Shown in pieces: positions 18,804-26,918 of a DNA stretch of 64,000 nucleotides; within the stretch, counting starts at the first letter, position 1, and every line of letters begins with the position of its first letter. A model generated the notes under the pieces. That model did no database searches, was not told where the DNA came from, and was given only the letters and a program-made list of their open reading frames with translations. The position numbers and the translations under genes were made by a program. The stretch spans positions 1 to 64,000 of the forward strand of contig JAFYME010000013.1 in NCBI GenBank assembly GCA_017556765.1, in the 5' to 3' direction. The DNA is from Bacteroidales bacterium. GTDB taxonomy: Bacteria; Bacteroidota; Bacteroidia; Bacteroidales; UBA932.

Positions 18804-19862
18804 CTAAAGCTCCTCCAGGGTAAAGCCGTCAGAGCACCATGTCTTGAAGACACCGTCTTCATCATAGATAAGGCAGCCTTCGAGGTCTGGATTTGCAGCC
18901 AGGAATTTCTTTGAAGCCTCGAGGCCTACCACCATGCAGTAGGTAGCATATGCGTCAGCTGTCATGGCATCGGGAGCTACAATTGTAGCACTCAGAAGGG
19001 AATGCTGTACAGGATAGCCGTTGCGCGGATCGATTGTATGTGCATATTTCTTTCCGTCACGGACGTAGAACTTGCGGTAATTTCCCGATGTCACTATGCC
19101 GTGCGGGCCCTCGGGAGCACGGAACACGCCCTGGATCTGGGCCCCGAGCTCATTGTTTCCGTCAACAGGCCTGTCAATGCCCAACGACCATGGCTGACCA
19201 GACGGATTTTTTCCGTCACAGAAAATCTCCCCTATATCTACCATCATATCCTTGACACCGATCGAATAGAGGTATTCAGCCACAAGGTCACAGCTATAGC
19301 CCTGAGCTATGGCGTTGTAGTTCAGCTTCGGCAGAACACCCTCATTTTCAAGGATTTCGCTTGCGTTCAAGCCGCCCTCTGCTGCCGGATACATATCTCT
19401 TGCAAGCCTTTCCATTCCCGATTCCGCCAGCACCTGAGCGACCTTGTCTGACGACGGCAGGGAATCATTCGCGAAGCCGAATCCCCATATGTCGAAAAGC
19501 GGTGCGGCAGCAACATCTACGACGCCTTCCGTTTCCTCAAAGATCTCATATGCATGCCCATAAATGTCCATGAATATTTCATCTGGGATTATGGTTTCTC
19601 CCGCATTGAAGCGGCTGAGAAGAGACTTCTTATTATAGCCTGAAACTGAATAGTCTATCGCACGAAGTATTGCATCGACAGAGTCGCGGATCTCCTCTGG
19701 CTGAACCTTGATCATGCCGTCCGTACCGTTCAGATTAAGCTTTACGGTATATGTGCCCCCCTGTGCAAAACCTGTTATGGTCATGTATCTGTCACGCGGA
19801 GAACATGAAGACATGCATATCAGAGCAAGCGAAAAGAAAAATATTCTGACAATTCTTCCCAT
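18804..19862 (-). CDS. apbE: FAD:protein FMN transferase
   Basis: 352 residues. Transfers FMN from FAD to Thr residues of extracytoplasmic flavoproteins such as Rnf/Nqr subunits. Lipoprotein signal ends SSCS near residue 20. ApbE signatures: NYNAIAQGYSCDLVAEYL, MVDIGEIF, and HTIDPRNGYPVQHSLLSATIVAPDAMTADAYAT. No Rnf/Nqr genes are in the window. Convergent with comEC, with no bases between the stops. Confidence 0.94.
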   Translation of the reverse strand: MGRIVRIFFFSLALICMSSCSPRDRYMTITGFAQGGTYTVKLNLNGTDGMIKVQPEEIRDSVDAILRAIDYSVSGYNKKSLLSRFNAGETIIPDEIFMDIYGHAYEIFEETEGVVDVAAAPLFDIWGFGFANDSLPSSDKVAQVLAESGMERLARDMYPAAEGGLNASEILENEGVLPKLNYNAIAQGYSCDLVAEYLYSIGVKDMMVDIGEIFCDGKNPSGQPWSLGIDRPVDGNNELGAQIQGVFRAPEGPHGIVTSGNYRKFYVRDGKKYAHTIDPRNGYPVQHSLLSATIVAPDAMTADAYATYCMVVGLEASKKFLAANPDLEGCLIYDEDGVFKTWCSDGFTLEEL

Positions 19863-19963
19863 AATGTATCCTTAGGCAAAGTATTTGTACAAAGGTAGCG
19901 GTTTTTCAAATAAAATAACGATATTTGCAAGATTGATATTATAAAATTATTAGAGGTAAAAAC

Positions 19964-21025
19964 ATGAGTCTTCGAAAACTGAACCCTGTAATATGGGTAG
20001 CCATGGCGATGATAGCAGCTGTTTCATGCAAGAAAGACAAGGATGACGAGCTGTCGCCGACACTGAACGGAACCCTCTACTTCAATGTAGCCGAATATGT
20101 ATCGCCAGGATATGTCGCAACAATGACGCCTAAAGGCATCAAACACCCTGAAGGCAAGGGCATAGGATACTATTGGAAGGTTACTCCCGGCATGACCAGC
20201 GCCGACACGACAAGACTGGAAAACGGTCTGAACAGCCAGGGCCATGAGTCAGACGGCTCATTCACCTACTGGTTCCCTGACACCCTCGGCACAGTGAATG
20301 TAAGCTGCTACGGATTTGCAAAAGGATACACCAGCTCATATGCGTCTAAATATGTGACAGTCGTGAAGCCTGGAGTAAACGGCGGATCCATCACCCGCAC
20401 AGGCATCATGTCACCGGACAAACATATCGAAGCTGACGGCATCAAATATTATTACGTAAGGCATAACGGTCTCGACTGGTTCAGGAACAACCTTGCGAAC
20501 CCTGCATATGGCGCTCCGTATGTAAATTCAGATGCAATGAGCGAAGTCTTCGGAAGATACTACAGCTACGAAGAGGCAATGAAGGCATGTCCGGAAGGAT
20601 GGCGTCTCCCTACCGATGCAGAATGGAGAGAGCTGGCTGAAAGCATCAACAGCAAAAGCAAAGCAGACGAATACGAGGTCATACCAGCCATTGCTGCTGA
20701 CCTGATGGTGGACGCACTTTTCAATTCAAATACGATGTGGGAGTACTGGCCTGAAGTCGGAGAAATCACCAATTCAAGCCGTCTTGCAATCCTGCCTTGC
20801 GGATATACAAACCTTGGAGCACAGGCTGAAAACGGCAGCTACCCTGCAGCAGCATTCTTCGGACTTAACGAATACGCTACATTCTGGACAGCCGACCGTG
20901 TTGCAAACGAGCAGGGAATGGCTTATTACAGATATCTTATCACAGACCAGCCCGGCATGCAGATCAGCAAGGGAGACGTGAATTCCCTCGGAGTATCGGT
21001 ACGCTGCGTCCGCGAGGCAGAATAA
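19964..21025 (+). CDS. Fibrobacter-succinogenes-major-domain (FISUMP) lipoprotein
   Basis: 353 residues, lipobox AAVSC then a KKDKDDE linker. Residues ~35-130 look like an Ig/PKD-type beta domain. Residues ~145-350 carry the FISUMP fold: GLDWFRNNLANPAYGAPY, CPEGWRLPTDAEWREL, LAILPCGYTN, FWTADR and GVSVRCVRE. Surface-exposed in known cases; function unknown, possibly carbohydrate or matrix binding. Separated from lemA by 28 bases. Confidence 0.82.
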   Translation: MSLRKLNPVIWVAMAMIAAVSCKKDKDDELSPTLNGTLYFNVAEYVSPGYVATMTPKGIKHPEGKGIGYYWKVTPGMTSADTTRLENGLNSQGHESDGSFTYWFPDTLGTVNVSCYGFAKGYTSSYASKYVTVVKPGVNGGSITRTGIMSPDKHIEADGIKYYYVRHNGLDWFRNNLANPAYGAPYVNSDAMSEVFGRYYSYEEAMKACPEGWRLPTDAEWRELAESINSKSKADEYEVIPAIAADLMVDALFNSNTMWEYWPEVGEITNSSRLAILPCGYTNLGAQAENGSYPAAAFFGLNEYATFWTADRVANEQGMAYYRYLITDQPGMQISKGDVNSLGVSVRCVREAE

Positions 21026-21053
21026 TCATAATCAACCATACAACAAGACTGAC

Positions 21054-21644
21054 ATGAAAAAGGGACTTATCACAATCATCATCATTGCAGTGGTTGCCAT
21101 TGCAGGATTCTCGTGGGTAAAGAGCGCATACAACCAGATGGTGGTATCAGATGAAAACGTACAGGCAGCATGGTCGCAGGTAGAGAATGTATATCAGCGC
21201 AGAGCAGACCTCATTCCAAACCTTGTAGCTACAGTAAAGGGCTATGCCGAGCATGAGTCTTCAACACTTGAAAGCGTAGTTGCAGCACGTGCAACGGCTA
21301 CACAGGTGACAGTGGATCCGACAAACCTTACAGAAGAGGCTATAGCAAAGTTCAATGAAGCTCAGGGCGAGCTCTCGACAGCTCTCGGCCGTCTTCTTCT
21401 CATCCAGGAAAGCTATCCTGACCTCAAGGCAAACCAGCAGTTCATGGAGCTTCAGGCTCAGCTCGAGGGCACAGAGAACAGGATCGCGACTGAAAGGATG
21501 AAGTACAACGAAGCTGCAAAGTATTTCAATACAGGAATAAGGCTGTTCCCGGACAACATCATCGCTTCGATCTTCGGATTTGACAAGAAGGCATATTTCG
21601 AAGCACAGGCCGGAGCTGAAACCGCACCTAAGGTAGAATTCTAA
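21054..21644 (+). CDS. lemA: LemA family protein
   Basis: 196 residues with an N-terminal transmembrane helix (4-22). The helical LemA domain is clear: YNQMVVSDENVQAAWSQVENVYQRRADLIPNLVATVKGYA near the start and ERMKYNEAAKYFNTGIRLFP near the end. Membrane protein of unknown function, usually paired with TPM-domain proteins as here. Confidence 0.95.
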   Translation: MKKGLITIIIIAVVAIAGFSWVKSAYNQMVVSDENVQAAWSQVENVYQRRADLIPNLVATVKGYAEHESSTLESVVAARATATQVTVDPTNLTEEAIAKFNEAQGELSTALGRLLLIQESYPDLKANQQFMELQAQLEGTENRIATERMKYNEAAKYFNTGIRLFPDNIIASIFGFDKKAYFEAQAGAETAPKVEF

Positions 21645-21654
21645 GCCAAGACTT

Positions 21655-22092
21655 ATGAAACCGGAAGATTTTCTGACCGCGGACCAGCAGGCGACTGTTG
21701 TGGACGCGGTCAGACTTGCAGAAAAAGGGACCTCAGGAGAGATCCGCATACATATTGACGGAGATTGTCCATCAACAGCGTTGGAAAGAGCAGAGGAGGT
21801 CTTCGGAAAGCTCGGCATGCACAGGACAAAGTTCAGAAACGGAGTCCTGATCTATCTCGCATGCAACACCAAGGTGTTTGCCATAATCGGAGACAAAGGG
21901 ATAAACGACGTCGTTCCGGAGCATTTCTGGGAGGATGTGACAGCAATGATGGGTGCCGAGTTCCGCGCAGGAAGATTCACAGAAGGCCTGAGCCAGGGCG
22001 TCCTGATGGTCGGAGAAAAGCTTCAGGCATTCTTCCCATATCAGAAGGACGATGTAAACGAACAGCCGGACGATATCTCGTTCGGGAAATAA
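21655..22092 (+). CDS. TPM-domain protein, soluble short form
   Basis: 145 residues, no signal peptide. TPM-domain features: AVRLAEKGTSGEIRIHI, RNGVLIYLACNTKVFAIIGDKGINDVV, FWEDV, FTEGLSQGVLMVGEKL. The C-terminus ends in an acidic tail. TPM domains are linked to membrane-protein repair and phosphatase-like activity in plants; the bacterial role is unclear. Second gene of lemA-TPM-TPM, 10 bases after lemA. Confidence 0.88.
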   Translation: MKPEDFLTADQQATVVDAVRLAEKGTSGEIRIHIDGDCPSTALERAEEVFGKLGMHRTKFRNGVLIYLACNTKVFAIIGDKGINDVVPEHFWEDVTAMMGAEFRAGRFTEGLSQGVLMVGEKLQAFFPYQKDDVNEQPDDISFGK

Positions 22093-22100
22093 GCAGTCAG

Positions 22101-22913
22101 ATGAAAGGAATGAATAACGGAAAATGTATTTCTCGTGTTCTGGCGCTGGCCGGAGCAATGCTTCTCATCGCCCTGCATACAGCTTTCGCCATCCCTCAGA
22201 GGCCTGAACCGGCCAGACTGGTCAACGATCTGGCGGGATTGTTTTCATCAGAGCAGACCAGACATCTGGAAGATATGCTCGTGGCCTTCGACGACTCGAC
22301 GACCAACCAGATAGCAGTCGTGACAGTAGCGGATCTGGAAGGATATGATGCAGCGGAATATGCGACCCGCATCGGTGTGGACTGGGGAGTAGGATCCGAG
22401 AAGTTCGACAACGGAATCGTGATACTGGTAAAGCCCAAGACAACATCTTCCGGCCAGGTATTCATAGCTGTCGGATACGGCCTCGAAGGAGCGATTCCGG
22501 ACGCATACGCAAAGAGGATCATCAACAATGAAATGATCCCGCATTTCATGCAGAACGACTATTTCGGAGGCGTTTATGAGGCTTGCCAGCTACTGATGAA
22601 GCTTGCCAGCGGGGAGATCTCAGAGCTGCGCGAATATGAGGAAGATGACACGGGAGCATACCTCGTGCTTGCGTTCTTCATCCTCATGCTGATACTCTTC
22701 ATCGTCGCATCGAAGAACAACAAAGGAGGCGGAAACGGAGGCCGCAGAATATATACAGGCCCGATCATCACTATAGGAGACGATTTCGGAACATGGGGCT
22801 CACCACGCGGAGGCGGAAGCTTCGGCGGCGGCTTTGGCGGCGGTTTCGGAGGAGGCTTCGGTGGTTTCGGCGGAGGTTCATTCGGAGGAGGAGGCGCCGG
22901 CGGAAGCTGGTAA
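22101..22913 (+). CDS. TPM-domain membrane protein with Gly-rich tail (YgcG type)
   Basis: 270 residues from the ATG at 22101 (MKGMNNGKCISR). An earlier in-frame start would lie inside the preceding gene. Signal peptide ~12-33 ending AFA; TPM domain ~38-170 (RLVNDLAGLFSSEQ, DNGIVILVKPK, VGYGLEGAIPDAYAKRI); transmembrane helix ~193-213; then a Gly/Phe/Ser-rich tail of GGGFGGG units ending GGAGGSW. The layout matches YgcG/DUF3751-type proteins that accompany LemA. A strong terminator follows. Confidence 0.9.
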   Translation: MKGMNNGKCISRVLALAGAMLLIALHTAFAIPQRPEPARLVNDLAGLFSSEQTRHLEDMLVAFDDSTTNQIAVVTVADLEGYDAAEYATRIGVDWGVGSEKFDNGIVILVKPKTTSSGQVFIAVGYGLEGAIPDAYAKRIINNEMIPHFMQNDYFGGVYEACQLLMKLASGEISELREYEEDDTGAYLVLAFFILMLILFIVASKNNKGGGNGGRRIYTGPIITIGDDFGTWGSPRGGGSFGGGFGGGFGGGFGGFGGGSFGGGGAGGSW

Positions 22914-22932
22914 TCCCGCCCGTCATAGACAA

Positions 22933-22982
22933 ACAGAAACGAGCACGATTTTTCGATTTTCGTGCTCGTTTCTGTATTTTTT
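22933..22982. terminator. Bidirectional Rho-independent terminator after lemA-TPM-TPM
   Basis: A perfect 16-bp inverted repeat (22933-22948 with 22960-22975, arm ACAGAAACGAGCACGA) with an 11-base loop, followed by ATTTTTT on the plus strand. It sits between convergent lemA-TPM and lolA, so it could serve both. Confidence 0.85.
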
Positions 22983-22990
22983 ATGGGTTT

Positions 22991-23019
22991 TGAGCACGTT
23001 TTCTAAGTTTTTGTGCTCA
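22991..23019. terminator. Second GAGCAC hairpin next to the lemA terminator
   Basis: TGAGCAC (22991-22997) pairs with GTGCTCA (23013-23019) around a T-rich 15-base loop. It reuses the GAGCAC...GTGCTC core of the terminator 15 bases earlier and probably arose as a partial duplication. Confidence 0.5.
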
Positions 23020-23038
23020 TTCAGCCAAGAAGCATCGA

Positions 23039-23656
23039 CTATCTGAGGTCAGTCACCACCCAGTCAGAGGAAATCTTTCCTGGCGCGAATGCTGAATTTT
23101 CCTTCTTCGGCAAAGCATTTACCGACTTCACATCTATCTTTATCACGCAATCATTGTCCATCGTGAACTCTGCTTTCTGCAATACAGCATTCTTATCGAT
23201 ATCCAGAACAGCAGTCCTGACTCCGCAAGGCTTTTGAGCTGACAGGCGGTATCTCATTGCCGCCCCCGCTGCTGAACTTCCAGAGACAGAGAACATCTGA
23301 TCCATATCACGAAACAGCAAGGCAGGGTTTGACATGTACGTCTGCGACTCATCGCTGACTGGCTCTACTATAGCCTCCATCGCATCTGCATCCATAATCC
23401 ACACTGATTCTCCGTCACAGAAAATCTCCAGTCCGCCACCCTTCATCTTATACGAAGTCCCCTGAAATTCAATCTCACACTGTCCCTTTACAGGAACTGC
23501 GTCTGACTCGATCGAATATGTACAATCCAATGCGATACAATTGTTTGCGAATGTATCGTACAGCCTCTCAAGCAAGGCATTGTTCTGAGCAGCAAGCCCG
23601 AACGGCGCTACAACAGTCAGAAAAAGGATGGTCAGGTATCGGAAAATGGTATTCAT
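23039..23656 (-). CDS. lolA: LolA-like outer-membrane lipoprotein carrier
   Basis: 205 residues with a signal peptide ending in AAQ near residue 23. LolA-fold features: CTYSIESDAVPVKGQCEIEFQGTSYKMKGGGLEIFCDGESVW and VWIMDADAMEAIVEPV, with the C-terminal beta-strands less conserved. Ferries lipoproteins across the periplasm. Follows ftsK with a 1-base gap, an order typical of Bacteroidetes. Confidence 0.85.
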   Translation of the reverse strand: MNTIFRYLTILFLTVVAPFGLAAQNNALLERLYDTFANNCIALDCTYSIESDAVPVKGQCEIEFQGTSYKMKGGGLEIFCDGESVWIMDADAMEAIVEPVSDESQTYMSNPALLFRDMDQMFSVSGSSAAGAAMRYRLSAQKPCGVRTAVLDIDKNAVLQKAEFTMDNDCVIKIDVKSVNALPKKENSAFAPGKISSDWVVTDLR

Positions 23657-23657
23657 G

Positions 23658-26177
23658 CTATCTTATGAAATGTGAAAGTATCTCATCAAGCTCCTCAAAG
23701 TTAGTGACGAGGACCTGACGTGGCTTGGATCCTTCCTGCGGGCCGACAATGCCGGCTCCCTCAAGCTGATCCATTACTCGTCCTGCTCTTGCATAACCCA
23801 TGCCTAAACGTCTCTGAAGATCTGAAGTAGAACCCTTCTGAGAGGTCACGACCATGCGAGCAGCCTCCTCGAAGAGAGGGTCTATGTTCTGCATGTCTAT
23901 AGTTCCTCCGCTTGTCTCGCCATCCTGCGACTCAGGAACAGGCAGATAGTATGGAGTGTTGTAACACTTCTTGTGTCCGGTCTGATCTCCGATAAAATCT
24001 GTAATCCTGTTGATCTCAGCCATGCTGACAAGGGCGCACTGGACACGTTCCATCTCGACTCCGGCATAGTAAAGCATGTCTCCCCTTCCGATGAGGTTTT
24101 CCGCTCCATTGGTATCAAGGATCGTTGCAGAATCGACACGTGAGACGACTCTGAAGGCAATTCTTGTAGGGAAGTTGGTCTTGATGAGACCTGTGATGAC
24201 ATTGACCGAAGGACGCTGGGTGGCGATGATCACATGGATACCTGCCGCTCTACCCTTCTGGGCAAGACGCACGATCGAAGCCTCGATGTTCTTTGCAGCC
24301 TTACGAGCCTCAGGGCCTGCGCCACCGGCCATTGTAAGATCGGCATACTCATCGATCACGACAACAAGGTAAGGCAGATACTTATGTCCCTCTGTAGGAA
24401 GGAGATAGCGATCCTTATACTTCTCATTATAAAGCTTGAGGTTGTTCACACCCGCGAGGGCAAGAAGCTTATAACGCTCATCCATCTCGATACACAGAGA
24501 GTTCAGAACGAGTTCCGCCTGCTTTGCATCCTTAACGATAGCATGTTCACGCTCATCCTCCTCGCTTGCGGCCATAGGCATGACGGCAAGATAATGCTTC
24601 AGAAGGGCGTTGTATGCTGTAAACTCGACCATCTTAGGGTCTATGAAGACGAACTTAAGCTCTGACGGATGCTTCGCATACAGGAGGGACGAAATGATCA
24701 CATTCAAGCCCACGGACTTACCCTGCTGGGTCGCGCCGGCTACAAGGAGATGCGGAGCGGACGCAAGGTCGAAGGTCTTGACCTTTCTGGTGATAGTGTA
24801 ACCTATCGCAATCGGAAGCTCATACTTGGTATTTCTGAACGAATCATCATTCAAGGTCTTCTTCAAAGGCACTATCGAAGGCTCCCTGTTAGCCACTTCG
24901 ATACCGACGCAATCAGGAAGCACAACGACACGTACTCCCTTGGCTCCCAACGACATACCTATTTCCCTATGGAGATTCTCGATAGCCGAAACCTTTACTC
25001 CAGGAGCAGGAACAACCTTATAAAGGGTAACGGTAGGACCGACAACTGCAGTCACCTGCATGACCTCGATCTTATAGTTCATCAAGGTCGCGCGGATCCT
25101 GTTATTATTGATCTCAAGCTCCTCCTTCGATACGGTGTGCTGACCGTCTGCATAATCATCAAGAAGGTCTATCGACGGGAATTCATACCTCTCGAGTTCC
25201 GCCCTGTTGTCGATCCTCTCAAGTTCTTCTGTCACAACAGCTTCCGGATCATAGTTCCTGATGATCTCTATTCCTTCTTCAGCAGGCTTTTCATCGCCGG
25301 CAACAACTTCGATTGCAGGCTCGTCCACATGCTCAGTATCCGGCGTCTCGCCATCAGAAATCACCGCTGCAATATCACCTTCATATAACGGATCCGGCTC
25401 CGTAACCGGCTCCACAAGCGAAGGATCCACAAACGGATCATCTGTATATCCCGAAAGTATGTCCTCCTCGTCAGAAGTCATGCCGTCACCGTCCATGTCA
25501 TCCTCAGTAACAGACTCCACGTCTATCGTCTCGTCTTCCTTCTCCTCGGTTCCGGCCAGCGCAAGCCAGTGGGCGAAGCGTCCGCTTACAAAAAGCAGCC
25601 ATGCGACTACGAGCAGAACGATCACAAGAGCAGTCACAATCGCCCCGCAGAGATTGCTCATCCATGCCACCACCGCATGTCCCGCATCACCTCCGAGACC
25701 ACCTCCGAAGAAGGTATCAGAGGTAAAGAGCATCGACACATATGCAAGGATCAAAGACGATACAAAGGCTCCGCTGACAACGATGAACGTAGTCTTGAGA
25801 AGGCCTATGCTCTTATTCCAGAAGAACAGGCGGTAGGCTGTAGCTCCCATGATGAAAATAAAGGCGAAGCTGCCCAGACCCAAAAAGCGGGCCACAAGGA
25901 AATGAGCCCAGCTGTATCCGGCCTTGCCGGCTGCATTAGCCACATCAACGTTCTTGTCCAACATGTCCGGCTGAGAGAGAAGGCTCTGATCAGTCGACCA
26001 TGTAAAAAGATATGATACGGTCGCCACAAGCGTGAAGACCGTAAATACGCCCACAACGAGTCCCAAAGCCTTCAGAATGACCGACTTCGTATCCGGATCC
26101 ATTGCAGAAAAGAACGAGAAGCTGTTACGCTTCTCTTTCCTGTTGTTTTTCTTTGCTGTTTTCTTCTTTGCAGCCAT
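23658..26177 (-). CDS. ftsK: DNA translocase FtsK/SpoIIIE
   Basis: 839 residues. Four to five transmembrane helices in the first ~210 residues anchor it at the septum. An acidic Asp/Glu-rich linker (~215-340) follows, then the alpha/beta motor with Walker A GATQQGKS near 485 and Walker B YLVVVIDEYADL near 610. The C-terminal gamma winged helix (LQRRLGMGYARAGRVMDQLE) reads KOPS-type sites. Moves chromosome termini through the closing septum and activates XerCD at dif; a xerD-like gene lies at 62260. Confidence 0.96.
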   Translation of the reverse strand: MAAKKKTAKKNNRKEKRNSFSFFSAMDPDTKSVILKALGLVVGVFTVFTLVATVSYLFTWSTDQSLLSQPDMLDKNVDVANAAGKAGYSWAHFLVARFLGLGSFAFIFIMGATAYRLFFWNKSIGLLKTTFIVVSGAFVSSLILAYVSMLFTSDTFFGGGLGGDAGHAVVAWMSNLCGAIVTALVIVLLVVAWLLFVSGRFAHWLALAGTEEKEDETIDVESVTEDDMDGDGMTSDEEDILSGYTDDPFVDPSLVEPVTEPDPLYEGDIAAVISDGETPDTEHVDEPAIEVVAGDEKPAEEGIEIIRNYDPEAVVTEELERIDNRAELERYEFPSIDLLDDYADGQHTVSKEELEINNNRIRATLMNYKIEVMQVTAVVGPTVTLYKVVPAPGVKVSAIENLHREIGMSLGAKGVRVVVLPDCVGIEVANREPSIVPLKKTLNDDSFRNTKYELPIAIGYTITRKVKTFDLASAPHLLVAGATQQGKSVGLNVIISSLLYAKHPSELKFVFIDPKMVEFTAYNALLKHYLAVMPMAASEEDEREHAIVKDAKQAELVLNSLCIEMDERYKLLALAGVNNLKLYNEKYKDRYLLPTEGHKYLPYLVVVIDEYADLTMAGGAGPEARKAAKNIEASIVRLAQKGRAAGIHVIIATQRPSVNVITGLIKTNFPTRIAFRVVSRVDSATILDTNGAENLIGRGDMLYYAGVEMERVQCALVSMAEINRITDFIGDQTGHKKCYNTPYYLPVPESQDGETSGGTIDMQNIDPLFEEAARMVVTSQKGSTSDLQRRLGMGYARAGRVMDQLEGAGIVGPQEGSKPRQVLVTNFEELDEILSHFIR

Positions 26178-26180
26178 ATT

Positions 26181-26858
26181 CTACTTATGCTGTTTATTAC
26201 GCATTTTCATGTTGTTGTTCTTATGACGCTGGTTCTGCATCTTGCCCTTGCCCGGATTCATGCCAGGTCTTGCGAACGTCGCTCCTGAATCAATCCTGCT
26301 GAGCTGTATTCCTTCCGGAACCTTGATCCTGCCGTCTGAAAGCTTCTCTATGTCCTGGAAGATCGTCTCGTCCGCCACGGTATCCTTGTTCCATATAAGG
26401 TACTGCTGTCTCATGTATACAGCCAGCTGACGGATCATGGCAGTCTTAACCTCCCCATCTTCCTTTTCCGCAATCAGGTCTATGATGCTCTCGATATTAC
26501 GTCCATAATGCGTCGCCTTGATCGGCTTGGTATTGAGCGGAACCGGCTCAGGCTTCTGATTCAGACTTTCCGGAGCAGGCATCGGATACGGAGCATCGAT
26601 ATCAAGATCGAATCCCGAGATTATGAAAAGATGATCCCAGAGCTTATGCTCGAAATCCTCTTCAAGATGCACTGCGGGATTCAGGATCTCCATCACCTTG
26701 ATGATAGCTCTCGCCTGCTCGTTGCGCTTCTCCCTGTCCTCAATCGTCTTGAGGTAATCCACCATCTTCTGCACGTTTCTGCCATACTCAGGTATGTAAA
26801 GTCTCACACGCTCAGTATTATACAGCAGCTTGCAGGTATCAATATCCTTGTTTTCCAT
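26181..26858 (-). CDS. DUF4290 protein
   Basis: 225 residues, soluble. LYNTERVRLYIPEYGRNVQKMVDYL near the start and NPAVHLEEDFEHKLWDHLFIIS mark the Bacteroidetes DUF4290 family. The C-terminal ~35 residues are basic and Asn/Gln/Met-rich, possibly nucleic-acid binding. No known function. Three bases upstream of ftsK, so probably cotranscribed. Confidence 0.85.
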   Translation of the reverse strand: MENKDIDTCKLLYNTERVRLYIPEYGRNVQKMVDYLKTIEDREKRNEQARAIIKVMEILNPAVHLEEDFEHKLWDHLFIISGFDLDIDAPYPMPAPESLNQKPEPVPLNTKPIKATHYGRNIESIIDLIAEKEDGEVKTAMIRQLAVYMRQQYLIWNKDTVADETIFQDIEKLSDGRIKVPEGIQLSRIDSGATFARPGMNPGKGKMQNQRHKNNNMKMRNKQHK

Positions 26859-26918
26859 ATCTTTCTACTTTATTCTATCTACAATCTGCAAATATAATAA
26901 ACTTTCTCCGTATTTCCA

